From the NCBI RefSeq assembly GCF_004210375.1, contig NC_134831.1, positions 45,232,035 to 45,296,034 on the forward strand: 64,000 nt of DNA, given 5' to 3'. How positions within the stretch are numbered: the stretch's first letter is position 1; each line of letters opens with the position of its first letter. The position numbers and the translations under genes are program-made. Below the pieces are notes generated by a model. The model was not told where the DNA came from. It did no database searches and saw only the letters and a program-made list of their open reading frames with translations. The DNA comes from Tachypleus tridentatus. Lineage: Eukaryota; Arthropoda; Merostomata; Xiphosura; Limulidae. Positions 10,562-21,357 of the stretch are shown piece after piece.

Positions 10562-12270
10562 CTTTTTAATCCCATCTTCGCTGCTCTCTGTTGCTACTCC
10601 CGACCTTTGGTTACTGGTTTGATACTCCGCAGGAGGCAACGTACCCCACCAAGGATATCCCATGGGAATCCAAGATGGAATCATAGCAGTTGGGGAATTC
10701 GAAGTCAAGTTGAAAGGAGTGTAGGTCGTTGCTTGGAGCCTGTGGATGGGGGAAATTGGCTGATAGGTAGATACTGAGGGTGAAGGCTTCTCAGAAAAAT
10801 GAGGCAGACACTCTGCTCTACCAAGATGCAAAGCCCTTTGCTGAGTAGCAATACAAGAAGTTGAAGTGAAGCTCTTTGGTGTCGTGAAATAAGACCCATT
10901 CTCAATAGGAATGACATTATTCAAGTCTGTTACTGGGGTTACAGACGGAGTGTTAAACACTGGGGCAAATTTTATCTTTTCATGTTTAGAGTGTGCCACA
11001 CTTGTAAATGGTGACGAAGCTGAGGAGCATTGGGGCACGTGGCTGGTGGACAGACTGGCAACAGAAAAATTTGACAACTTCATGTTGGTCCTTGGAGAAA
11101 ACATTTGGTGATTAGACCCTGTGATCACAGTTTCTGCTGAGTTTGAAAGATCTTCAACTTTTGTTTGACCATTGCCCTTTCTAACCAATTTCTTGGTCAG
11201 ACGTTCGTTTTCTAAATCTCTGTCAGTTTTCACACCTGTACTTTTTACTATCTGAAATTCAGCATTGGTCAACGAATCTTTCTGAAGAGAATCACAATTG
11301 TTCTCAACATGCTGTAGGGGGCGCACAAGGCAGGTTTCTTTGCGAGACTTTACTGAATTTGAATCGGTGCGTGTAAGGCAATGACTTATATCAGACGGTT
11401 GGGACTGTGCAGATATTGGTAAGCAAATTTCCGATTCTTGATTTAAGACAGCGCAATTTTCATCATTAGTTTTCAGGTCACTTTGAGGTTTCGTTTCTGT
11501 CCGTTTTGATGGTAAAATTCTTTGTTTGAAGATTTTCTTCATAACTTCCTTTTTGTACTTTTTGAAATGAAGAATTAATAAACGTTCCTTTTCTTTCTGT
11601 GCAGCCATCATGTCCAAGTACAGGATTTCTTTTCTCAATTTTTCGATTTTATCTTTCACAGCTTGGGTGTCTTTTGCCCATACTGAGGATTCCTTCCAGT
11701 CACCATTTTCTACAAAGATTGGATTTTCTTCAAGTAGAATGGGAGTCTCCTTTTCTTCAGTCAGTGGTGATAAACTCTGCTCATTTGTCTCTGGTAACAA
11801 CTTTTCTATTGAATGAAATTTTATGTCTTTAACAAGTCGCAACTTATTCACAGGTTCCATAGTCGGTTCATTAGAATATTTGTCTTCTTCAGGTTCTTTT
11901 TTGTCACTTTCATACAAAGAGTTATCGAACCCGTTTTCCCCATCTTCCAGCAGAAGTGTACGTAAAATTGATTCTTCTTTTGTAACATCTTGCATTATGC
12001 AGCTGTCCCCGTTAACCATCTTACTGGCTTCGTTTTGGAGTAATGCAGATGTTGGTTCTTTCTTGATGGACAACTCATCAGATCTCAAAGTGTGAGATTC
12101 TTGATGCCCCGATTCAAGCAGAGTGAATTGCTTTTGACTGTTTTTAATCTGGAAAGCGCGTTTTGGTGGCTGTCTTACTGGTGCATCAGATGATTCGGAC
12201 AGTCGTTGGATTTGTGGACGAACTCTCTGTACCAGAGCTCCAGGTTTAGTGGCCGATCCTGTTTCTTTTT
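10562..12270 (-). CDS. Large nuclear protein, coding exon 4
   Basis: This 1709-nt exon encodes about residues 1281-1850. The acceptor is TTTTAATTACAG at 12271 and the proposed donor is AAAAAG/GTAAAA at 10561. Beyond that donor the frame turns into hydrophobic, intron-like sequence before a stop at 10442, so splicing is more likely than termination. Features in order are an LXXLL motif (LRTLL, near residue 1382), an acidic stretch, and a charged coiled coil near residues 1480-1530 (VKDKIEKLRKEILYLDM, then a K/E-rich run). A Ser/Thr/Pro-rich tail follows, including an aromatic patch PWWGTLPP near 1820. No enzymatic domain is seen. The entry phase (1) matches the donor of exon 3. Family unknown; composition and motifs suggest a transcriptional or chromatin co-regulator. 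Confidence 0.8.
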
Positions 12271-12742
12271 CTGTAATTAAAACAAATACTTGAAATGACC
12301 TGTCGTATAATTCAATAAATCTTATCCTCATATTAAATGGAATTATTACTTTGTATATTTAACAGAACTGTCACGAAGAATAAGTTAAATATTCGACTGT
12401 TAATAATATTTGTTTACCACATAATTTTTACACACGTTATACATTTAACAAAAGTCACTTTTTAATATTTATTTATCGTCAAGCAATAAATGTTACTGTA
12501 GATTAATTTCTGATTCTTTAAGTAAATTCATAGTTTCAAGTTAATCGTTCTTAGCGCTATGTTGATTATTGAAGAAGTCAGAAAGGTGGATTACCATAAA
12601 AACAGCATCATTTAATTATCATGTGCAAACTAAGAGGAGTTAAAACTACTTAATGCATATTGCATGCCAAAGATTGAATTATTAATATTTGTTGTTAATA
12701 CACTAAAGAATCTTCTTCACCCTCAATGAACTCAACTATTAC
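12271..12742 (-). other. Intron 3 of the large nuclear protein gene
   Basis: A 472-bp AT-rich intron bounded on the minus strand by G/GTAATAG at 12742 and TTACAG at 12271. Removing it joins AAT-G to AA-AAA and gives an Asn-Glu-Lys junction in frame. Without splicing, exon 3 would stop three codons later at 12732, so an intron-retaining transcript would end just after the PLDLT motif. Confidence 0.75.
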
Positions 12743-13287
12743 CATTTCTAGGCGGTATGGTTAGATCTAATGGACAGTCTCCCTTACATTCAGGCGAATT
12801 GGCGTCTGTTTCGTCGAGTGTATCAAAGGAATGGAGACGCCGATATTTCGGCGGTAAACTTGCTATCGGTAGAGAAGAAATAAAAGTACTTAAGTGCATA
12901 TGTTCGTATTTTTTCGGTAAGTCCAAACGAGCTCTTTTAATACCGTCTTCTTCTATCTCTTGTAATGAGGTTGGAAAACAAATTTCTTGAGATACATTTT
13001 CACGACAATATTTTCCTTGAAAACCAAGATGGACATTTCTGTACTTATCATTTGGGAGTTGATAAGATGTTGTTAAACTCTTTGTTGGCTCCGATTCCAG
13101 AGACTGATGTGGTGTTATCACAGCCTCTCTTGGCCTTGGGTCTAAGGAACAATGCGACATCATTGATGTCTTCTTTGGCCTTTGGTCCAAGGTGTGATCT
13201 GATGTTAAGAGATCTTGTTTTGGCTTTGGATCTCGGGACTGATACGATGCTTCTTGAATCTTCTTTGGATCCGAGTCAAAAGATTCA
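12743..13287 (-). CDS. Large nuclear protein, coding exon 3
   Basis: The exon is 545 nt. The acceptor TTATTTTATCATTAG at 13288 opens it in phase 2, matching the exon 2 donor. It codes for residues about 1099-1280. The first half is five degenerate 15-residue units with a (S/L)D.(R)P(K/R) core followed by a polar Ser/Thr/His-rich half. The end carries CPLDLTIPP, a PXDL(S/T)-type motif like those that bind the corepressor CtBP. Between them is a short Lys/Arg-rich segment (GIKRARLDLPKKYEH). No initiation codon is needed because the frame is open straight to the acceptor. The exon is conserved in reading frame across its whole length, which supports coding function. Confidence 0.8.
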
Positions 13288-15689
13288 CTAATGATAAAAT
13301 AAGTTGATAATTATGTCTCATTAATTAAGAGGTAAACTTCTTTTTAAACGTATTAACGATATAATTTGTATTTCAAAATTAAGCTAAATTAAAATGACTT
13401 TTATTCGCTCCATGAAGAAATTTTGATATCGAAACTATTATCACGTCACAAATTAAATAATTATATGGTAAGCATACAACCAAATGGCTACAAAACGACA
13501 TTTCACTACGTTATTCTACCACGTATAAATAACACAGAAATTGAACACGGCAATACGTCACCCCATTCTCTGGGCAGCGTAGTACGTCATATCAGTTTTC
13601 TGATGAGTGCAGTATGTTATACCATATCTCTTGATGAGTGTATACTGTGATATTTCACTCCTTTATGTATAATGTAGTTTACCTTGATAAATTTGATAAA
13701 TATAGTTTAACCCATTTTCTCTAACTATTTTAGAGTATAATGGAGCTTTTTCCAAATAATGTGATTAGACATTCCATTTTCTCTAATTACATAATCTGCA
13801 GTAACTTATTACAGACTAGCGTATAGCTGGTCAAAAAAAATGAGGCACGTGTTTTCGTCCCCACCCCATAGTTTACCCTAATCTCACGTTTGATAGCTAT
13901 ATGAAAGAAGTAAATTCTACAAAATCAATCTTCGCCAACAATGAGGTAAAAGCAGTGCAGTGGAGGCAGTCAAAGGCCAGTAAATTCTTTTACGAGCCAA
14001 TCAAAATTAAGATCATTCATGAAATGAATTTGTGGTGTATCTATAGGATAATTATTGGCAAAAACCAGGTACATTAACATCTTCTAAATATATATACGTA
14101 CCTACATATATACATTAAGACAGCGCGTTTAATAACACTACGTTCCAAAAAATGAATCTTATGTCATGTTTCTTAGTAACAGAAGAACAACTCAATATTG
14201 TTGTTAGTGTATGCACCGAGAGTATAAAATAAAATGTATAAACAAGACTGGAAAAATATTTGTTGTCCTCTTAATTTAGTCTCCGTCGATTATACAGGAT
14301 TTTTTTTATTATTATTAAAAACGTTGGTGATATAACAGAAAATAGTTTACTTCGGAAACGACCTACGATTAAAACTGAATCCATATTTTACTTTTATGAT
14401 AAATGTTATGCACTTAGCTCTAGTCTAAGTGATCCCACACTACGCCTTTAACTTTTATTATATTAACACTCGCTGCACTTATAATGTTAAGGCATCTCCT
14501 TCTCACGGCCTCCTTGCACCTTTGTCACTAAAAATGTAATGGGCAAACAGTAATCGAACTGATCTATCTGGATAAATGCATTTTGGCTTTTATGCCTCCC
14601 TTCCTATTTCGAGAAATCAAACGTGACGTGACACATTGGTTTTTATATAGGTTATGTGATGATATAAATTAACTAAGGGTTGGGAAGACGTGAAAAAACA
14701 AACAAAAACTTCTTTCTCAGAGAAACATAAAAAGGAAAAAAACAGACGAAAACGTTAACATCATTCTCGCAAATGGAAAACTTGGATTTATTAAATTAAA
14801 AGTTTCATGTACGTTTTATAGTCCGATTGAGATTATTATTATAATGACAAATGTTTAATCAAACCGCACGTTTTCCGTGCCTTTTTTCAAACTAATGGTC
14901 GTTTGAAAGTTCCAAGGTTCGAGACGGTTAATAACAGTCAGCGTTTGTAGCCGATTGGTTGCAAATAATCAGTAGTTTTAAATCAGGGTTGGTTAAGTCT
15001 GAACTTTGGGATCTCTGGTTAGGCGACGTGTTTACAAGTTTACAATACTGATATTAGTCCATAATTTTGAAATTGTCGCTCAGGGAAAACATTTAGCGCA
15101 GCCTACACCCGCAAACACTCTCATCCAACAGTCGGATTAACTGCCAAGCTTATAACACACCCACTGATGAAGGTATTAACCGCAGCGTTACCGTGGCCCG
15201 AACACTGGACCTTTTGACATGCAGCCCAACACACAACTCATTGAAGCCACACTCGGCCCTGGTTAAAAGTGACAATACCAAATATCAAAATTTTAAAGAA
15301 CTTACAGGTAGCATGAACACTTCAGAAGGGTAAAAAAATAAACGAAATATAATTATGTGATGTTTAAATGTCGTAAAATGTAGTAAAGACAGCTTTAATG
15401 TTCTTACCTAACAAGAATATTTCAAATACTTCATGTACTTTCATCACTTACGCCAAATTGTGTAAAGTTAAGCAAAGCAGGACCACCACAAAAAAAAGAA
15501 GAAATATTTATATACTGTGTATAGAAGCGGACATACTTCATCGACTCAGCTTCGTTGAAATAATCCAGGGTTTTGCAATCAGAAGTATTGAAAGAAGTTA
15601 TTTTAATTTTATCATACATTGTTTTGTTCATTTCGAAATATTAAAATTTATTTTACGGTTTGGTATTAAATGGCATATATATGGGGCAC

Positions 15690-16290
15690 CGTAATCTTTA
15701 CAGATTTAGGGTCTATAAAGGTCTAAATCCGACCCTGCTTGCTAGGGACGCTAATGTATTTCTTTTTCTTTTTTTTTCAGATACCGGGCACACGACAGGC
15801 AAAACTTTCGACGCCTGTCCTGTGAAAGTGGGTTTTCTCGGGGCACTCCCGTTTCCCCCCACGGCAAAAAACTTAGGCATTGGATTTCTAGATCCCAGGC
15901 AACTTTATTGCCAGACCCTGAATCGCGCCGTTTGATTTGATTTGAATTCTATTCATGAATTGTATTCATGTTCACATTTGCTTGACTTCTTCCTTTCGGG
16001 ACAGGTCTCGGCTTTTTTTTCCGGTGCTGCCTTTGCCTCTACCCAAGACAACATTTAGAGAGACATCCTCCACCCAAAGAGTTAAAAATAATAATAATAA
16101 TTAATTAAAAAACAAAAAACAAAAAAAAACAACTTATTCCTAATAAGAATTCACGAAAGGGGACGAAGAGGAACCACAACGTTCCTGAACACCCCAGTTG
16201 GAGAGAGAACTCTTCTGATTTCTCTCTCTCTAAACTAAACCCCTGCACGTTAGTTTGAGTTTGAGGGACGCTAAGGTTCTGCAATATTGA
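15690..16290 (+). repeat. Possible repeat 3' end with TTTGA-type tail
   Basis: From 15690 to 15935 the sequence is more GC-rich than its surroundings and ends GGCGCCG-like text, then TTTGATTTGATTTGAATTC, a short simple tail typical of retroposon ends. A second GC-richer stretch (15990-16290) follows. I cannot name the family and see no domain. Confidence 0.3.
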
Positions 16291-16989
16291 CATAAATTAC
16301 AGGTCAATGGTATTTTCAGGTAATATAAGCTGAGACATGTCAATGTAAAATATGTACACATTGTTTTAGTATAGATTTTCTTCGTTCGTGGAGTTTATAT
16401 CCTGTATTGAACTTTAAAACCTCCATCTGCGATATCTTTGAGAAAATAAGAACATTTTATAAGGATTTTTTGTCAATTTTTTTTCATTTTTTGAATAAAG
16501 TCTTGTAACGTGAAAGCGACTGTTTAAAAATACAAAATTTTCAGTTGTAAAAAATTAATATTGAGAATGAATTCGAAGTTAACAAGATATCTTATTTTTT
16601 ACAGTTTTCTCTTATTGGAACTTCGGGCCGCAACTTTTGATTACAAAAATATAATCATTTCTAAGAGAAACCACATTATTATATCTTGAATGTTTGACAG
16701 CTTCATAATACACAGATTAAAAATAAATTTGCATGAAACAATCGATAAAACTACCTTATAGAATACGAAATAATGTACGATGAAGATAAAATAATCAGCT
16801 TTACAATCGCATGGAAAAATTAAGATATAAAACAGTCTTTATTTGGACTTTGTTTAGTAAAACTTTAAACTACAATTAATTACATACACGTAAAATCATA
16901 AAAAATGACCAAGAATAACTTTGGAATATAGTAGAAGTTTTTTTTTGTTTTTTGGTGTGTTTTTTAATTTCGCAATTTTACTTGTATTG
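16291..16989. other. AT-rich intron sequence, nothing recognised
   Basis: No open frame with family features, no repeat structure and no RNA-like fold was noticed here. Confidence 0.5.
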
Positions 16990-17268
16990 ATGTTTGTTTT
17001 ATATTTAATTTCCAACAAAGCTACTCGAGGGCTATCTGTGCTAGCCGTCCCTAATTTAGTAGTGTAAGACTAGAGGGAAGGCAGCTAGTCATCACAACCC
17101 ACCGCCAACTCTTGGGCTACTCTTACCAACGAATAGTGGGATTGACCGTTACATTATAACGTCCCCACGGCTGGGAGGGCGAGCATGTTTGGCGCGACTC
17201 GGGCGCGAACCCGCGACCCTCAGATTACGAAGCGCACGCCTGAACGCGCTAGGCCATGCCAGGCTCAG
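16990..17268 (-). mobile_element. SINE family A, full length, GCGCAC subtype
   Basis: A complete copy ending GCCAGGCTC, with the head variant TTACGAAGCGCACGCC. The flank before its tail (TTGTATTGATGTTTGTTTTATATTTAATTTC, split over 16985-17010) is shared almost exactly with the copy at 25828, beyond the normal tail. Confidence 0.9.
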
Positions 17269-17648
17269 AGTAGAAGATACTTGGCGTTGAAAAGATTCCA
17301 ACCGACTTCTTTCATGTTTTTAATATTAATCAATATATTATAACGATACGTATTGTGGTAATTACATGAATATTAATATCGTATTTTTAGAACACTTATA
17401 TAATTTTATATTTACTCTTAACTTACTTTTATTCTGAAGATTAATAATCTATTATAATAAAAATTATTATCTCACTAAAAATCAATCATTATTACGTAAA
17501 TTTAGCGCATGTGTATAGCGATCCTGTAAGTTTTGGTTTCGCTCTTAGAAGTACTCACGATTTCGTGCTTGACGCAATAATGCTTTTAAAAAATTAATAC
17601 ATAGAGAAGATAGCCAATCAACTTCCATTATTTAACATGTGGCGTGTA

Positions 17649-18555
17649 CGAGGGCTGTTCAAAAAAAATACGCGGACTGACGTCATAAAACAAAATGTAC
17701 TTTATTTGGAAGTTACATGTCTGGGACCCCTTCAAAGTACTCTCCTCCCCAACACACACACTTATCCCAACAGTGTTTCAACTTGTTGAAACAGTCCTGG
17801 TACGCTTCTTTTGTAATGTCCTCCAGCTCCTTCGTCGCATTTGCCTTAATCTCGGGAATCGTCTCAAATCTTCTTCCTTTCAGGGGTCTTTTGAGTTTGG
17901 GGAACAAGAAAAAATCGCAAAGAGCAAGGTCAGATGAGTAGGGGGGGGGGAGAACAGTGATCGAGTGTTTGGCCAAAAACTCACGAGTTCTGAGGCACAC
18001 ATTTCGCAGCAATGCGGTGCATCTTCAATTTTTCGGTCAAAATCTCGTAACAAGATCTAACTGATATCCCACACTCTTCAGCAAGCTTCCTGACAGTCAG
18101 ACGTCGATTTGCCCGCACCAGGGTGTTGATTTCGTCGACGTGTGGGGTCGTCAGTTGACGTGGAAGGACGTCCAGGACGCTCATCATCTTCAATGGACTG
18201 TCGACCATCCTTAAAACGTTCATGCCACTTGAAACATGCCGTACGCTTCATAGCAACATCACCGTAAGCCGTGTTAAGCATAGCAAAATTTTAGTCGCAG
18301 ATTTTCCAAGTTTAACACAAAATTTCACAGCAAGTCGTTGCTCCTTCAGGTCATTCCTTCTGAAATCCGCCAAACGAAAAAAATCGCACTTCACTTAAAA
18401 CCGCGTAGCTAATACACAAATGAAGATATCTGCAATCGGGAAATGGCGTCGTAATCAGCTGATCTGTGCGAACCTAGCGACACCAAGTGGATTCCCCTGG
18501 AACCAACTGGAGCCGCGCAATTCAAACAGTCCGCGTATTTTTTGAACAGACCTCG
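17649..18555 (-). mobile_element. Internally deleted mariner element
   Basis: TIRs read CGAGGGCTGTTCAAAAAAAA on the left and the near-perfect complement (AAAAAATGAAC-type, ending AGACCTCG) on the right. They are flanked by TA on both sides (17647-17648 and 18556-18557), the standard mariner target duplication. On the minus strand, the N-terminal helix-turn-helix half (TACFKWHERFKDGRQSIEDD, then DEINTLVRANRRLTVRKLAE) joins directly to the C-terminal catalytic end (LAKHSITVLPPPYSSDLALC, FFLFPKLK). The middle, with the first two catalytic Asp, is deleted, and the coding part is in more than one frame. Total length is about 907 bp against about 1.3 kb for an intact mariner. The terminal Asp (DFFLF) remains. 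Confidence 0.92.
17713..18281 (-). pseudogene. Mariner transposase pseudogene
   Basis: Two overlapping frames carry the DNA-binding half (18281-18000) and the C-terminal half (18012-17713, ending GEYFEGVPDM). The junction near 18000 follows RIAAKCVP, where a full protein would enter the catalytic core. A G-run of 10-11 bases at 17940-17950 sits inside the C-terminal half. It cannot make an active enzyme. Confidence 0.88.
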
Positions 18556-18559
18556 TATG

Positions 18560-18655
18560 TACGTTTCATTATAACAAAACCACTTTGGGTTACCTGCTGT
18601 GTCCACCGAAGTGAATCGAAGCACTGATTTTAACGTTGTAAATCCGAAGACTTTA
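18560..18655 (-). mobile_element. SINE family B fragment beside the mariner
   Basis: The stretch contains TGTCCACCGAAGTGAATCGA and GATTTTAACGTTGTAAATCCG, matching the family B tail and head on the minus strand. It begins right at the mariner end, so the mariner may have inserted into or next to this SINE. Confidence 0.65.
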
Positions 18656-19120
18656 CACAATGGATTACCCGTGCTTTGTTCCTTGTACATATCAACACCA
18701 GATGTTTTGTTTTTATAAGCCCTCAACTTACTACTGAGCTACCGGGCGACTGACGGCAGGGATATATGTTAATTACACTTTAATAGGAGTAATTATATAA
18801 TTAAAAATACAGATGTAACGATAAACCGCTCCACTCCAGCCTGCAGCAATAAATGTCGCTTTTATATATTCGTTTTATCATAAAACAATCACTGAATTTA
18901 ACCTGTTTTGGTTTCTACGTAAAAGCACGAAAAAAGTTCAGATACTGCGCTAATCACATGTACCTTAATATCATATCTGAGCTACAGGACGGAATAGAAT
19001 GCTGTTAAAATATTTGATGTCTGACTAATATTATTGTAGTAAGGATAACTTGTATTTAGCAAATTGTAATTTCGTTTTTCTAAGTCGAATTGTTGTTTAT
19101 CTCCAAGGCGCAGGAGCATG

Positions 19121-19197
19121 CGCAAAGCTACACAATGGACTGTCGCAGAGAATAGAACTCCGGATTTTAGCGCTGTAAGTCTGCAAGCATATTGTAC
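19121..19197 (-). mobile_element. SINE family C fragment
   Basis: GCAAAGCTACACAATGGACT followed by a diverged head (CTCCGGATTTTAGCGCTGTAAGTCTGCA) matches family C in minus orientation. Confidence 0.6.
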
Positions 19198-20181
19198 ACA
19201 GTGATAGACCACGGGCATACAAGTTTTGGTCCAATTAAAATCACCGAATCTCACGTAGTTATGTACGTAAAAGCCTTAATTTGCAAACAAATACAACCTG
19301 TGTTCCAGGTCTACTCTATTAAAGAAGAATTGAAAACTCTTTATCACCTTCGTGTTTCAATTATCATAAATAAAAATATTTAAAATATTGTAATATACTG
19401 CCGATAGATGGCAAAAGCAACAGAATTAGTTCAGTGATGTCGCTCTCACTCAGCATTTGTTCTTATTAACTCTCGAATTACCGACATGTTTTTTATACCT
19501 TGCACTAATAATGGAGTAACATATCGCTTGGTATGGATTTGTTTTGTTCGATTTTGCTTGTTAGAACACTCAGCGTAAAGAAACATACTGGGTGAAATAA
19601 CTGATTTTTTTTTAATGCAAATTACACAACGATTTTGCATTAATGGGTTTAATTGTAATATCTGTTTTCACTCGCACCTTGTAAATTAACGTGTGACCAA
19701 CACGATCATCGATCGATTCATAAGCACATTAATTCATACTTAGTTTCGAAAAATGTGTTAAAACATCCGATGAAGTCTCCGGCTTCTATTTAACACTGGA
19801 TGTTAAATAAAGGGTTTATCTTGACTATCCTTTAAGCAACTGAAGAATTTCTGTTAGCGTGACACAATAACACGAATTTTATAGAGGGCTCTACTTTTTT
19901 GTGGACCCGAACGATAATAATAGGGTTGAAAGTCAAATACTACTCGAACAGTTTACTAAAAATTCACAAGATTACGAAATGATAGTGGAGAAGCAGCAGA
20001 CAACGTAAGCACTCTAAGATAAAACAAGCATACAAATTCTGTTACATTCATATAATCCACGCAACATAAAACCTTAAGATTTTATTTAAGCATAAAGGTT
20101 ACCAATGGGTCTCGAAACCCAACTTAACTTATAAACCCCTCAGACTGACCTCTGAGCCACCAGGGACAGTTTTTAAGTTTG
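19198..20181. other. Intron sequence without recognised features
   Basis: Short open frames only. A small scrap resembling a SINE head lies at 20106-20165 (CTCGAAACCCAACTTAACTT). Nothing else stands out. Confidence 0.45.
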
Positions 20182-20194
20182 GTTAGAGTTCGTT

Positions 20195-20405
20195 TCTTTT
20201 TAATCTTGCGCAAAGCTACACGAGGGCTATTTGCGCTAGCCCTCTTACTTTAGCAGTGTAAGACTAGATGGAAGGCAACTAGTCATCACCACCTACAGCC
20301 AACGTTTGGGGCTACTCTTTTACCAATGAATAGTGGGATTGATCGAAACGTTATAATGCTCCCACGGCTGAATGTTCGAGTATGTTTGGGAATTCGAGCA
20401 GAGCG
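20195..20405 (-). mobile_element. SINE family A, head truncated
   Basis: The tail and body are clear (GCGCAAAGCTACACGAGGGC onward). It breaks off after the ACGGCTGAA block, where the tRNA-like head should follow. Confidence 0.8.
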
Positions 20406-20413
20406 AGTCTTGG

Positions 20414-20510
20414 TAATAGTTAAGCACAAAACTACACAATGGACAGTCTGAGCTGAGCCCATCACAAGTATTGAAACATGGATTTTAGCGATGCATGTCC
20501 GCAGACAAGA
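20414..20510 (-). mobile_element. SINE family C fragment
   Basis: GTTAAGCACAAAACTACACAA, then a diverged body and GATTTTAGCGATGCATGTCCGC, match family C. It lies immediately next to the truncated family A copy, so one may have landed in the other. Confidence 0.65.
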
Positions 20511-20676
20511 CAAGAGAAACCTGGTTAATGTGTTAATAATATTAGAACTTGTTCTTTCAGTTTGTCTAATGTATTCACTGCAATAGCTGTCCGTATTTTA
20601 AAATATAGTCTTTGTTAGGAAAGAAAGCTACATTTGACATACAGTAAAGTAAACGAAACGCGTTTATGTCGGATAT

Positions 20677-20800
20677 TCAAACAAAGCTACATAACGGTGT
20701 CTATGTTAGCCGTCCCCAATTTTGAATAGACACACTAGAGTGAATGCAGTTTAGTCAACACCATGTACCACCAACTCCTAGGTTATTCTAATCAGCGACA
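20677..20800 (-). repeat. Old SINE fragment (family A or D)
   Basis: Diverged copies of the blocks CAAAGCTAC, TAGCCGTCCC, ACTAGAGTGAA and ACCACCAACTCCTAGG appear in the right order. The head is absent. Confidence 0.6.
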
Positions 20801-21092
20801 CTTAACAGGCACTCAAACAAGTAGCCAAAGTAATAGAATAATGCGATTTGGCTTGTTACCTTAAAATCCGGGGTTAGATAACCCACGGTTGACGTATTAG
20901 ATAGCACATAGTGTACGCACTACGAAAACCACTATTAATGTTTAAAATAAAATATAAGTTATAACTCTAATACAGAACAATAACGTACTAAATTTTTAAA
21001 TATATGTTCTAAATTATTTAAGCCCACCCAAAGGCTTAAAATAAAGTTCAGAAGATATATTTCTTAAACCATCCAGCCGAAAATACAGAATA

Positions 21093-21110
21093 ACTCATCA
21101 TATGATGAGT
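21093..21110. repeat. Perfect 18-bp palindrome
   Basis: ACTCATCATATGATGAGT reads the same on both strands. It lies in intron 2 about 250 bp from the exon 2 donor. It may be a dimer-binding site or chance. Confidence 0.4.
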
Positions 21111-21357
21111 GTCTGATGACATGTCTCTTTGGGTGAAAAACTAGTCCAAACCATGTTATTATCTACCTTTTATGAATAAACCAAGAATTTTATAAAAGGT
21201 ATGGTGATAATTATTAGGACATCATAAAAACAACTGAAGAAACAATTATGGGATTAAAAATAAGAGTTGATTTGTTTCCTGAAAGTGAACGATATAATAC
21301 ACTTAAAAAAAAAAGTGTTTTAGCTATCGTTGTTGCCAGGAGAATGAAAATCCATAC

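Larger units (their letters stand above)
13288..21357 (-). other. Intron 2 of the large nuclear protein gene (8.1 kb)
   Basis: The intron runs from the donor CTACAG/GTATGG at 21357 to the acceptor ATTAG at 13288. It contains family A, B and C SINEs and a deleted mariner. From 13300 to 15650 I see only AT-rich unique sequence. Long open frames in this interval lack family features. Confidence 0.7.

Noticed and set aside
15398..15694. 98-codon plus frame
   Set aside because: Opposite-strand frames of similar length overlap it, and there is no domain or splice support.
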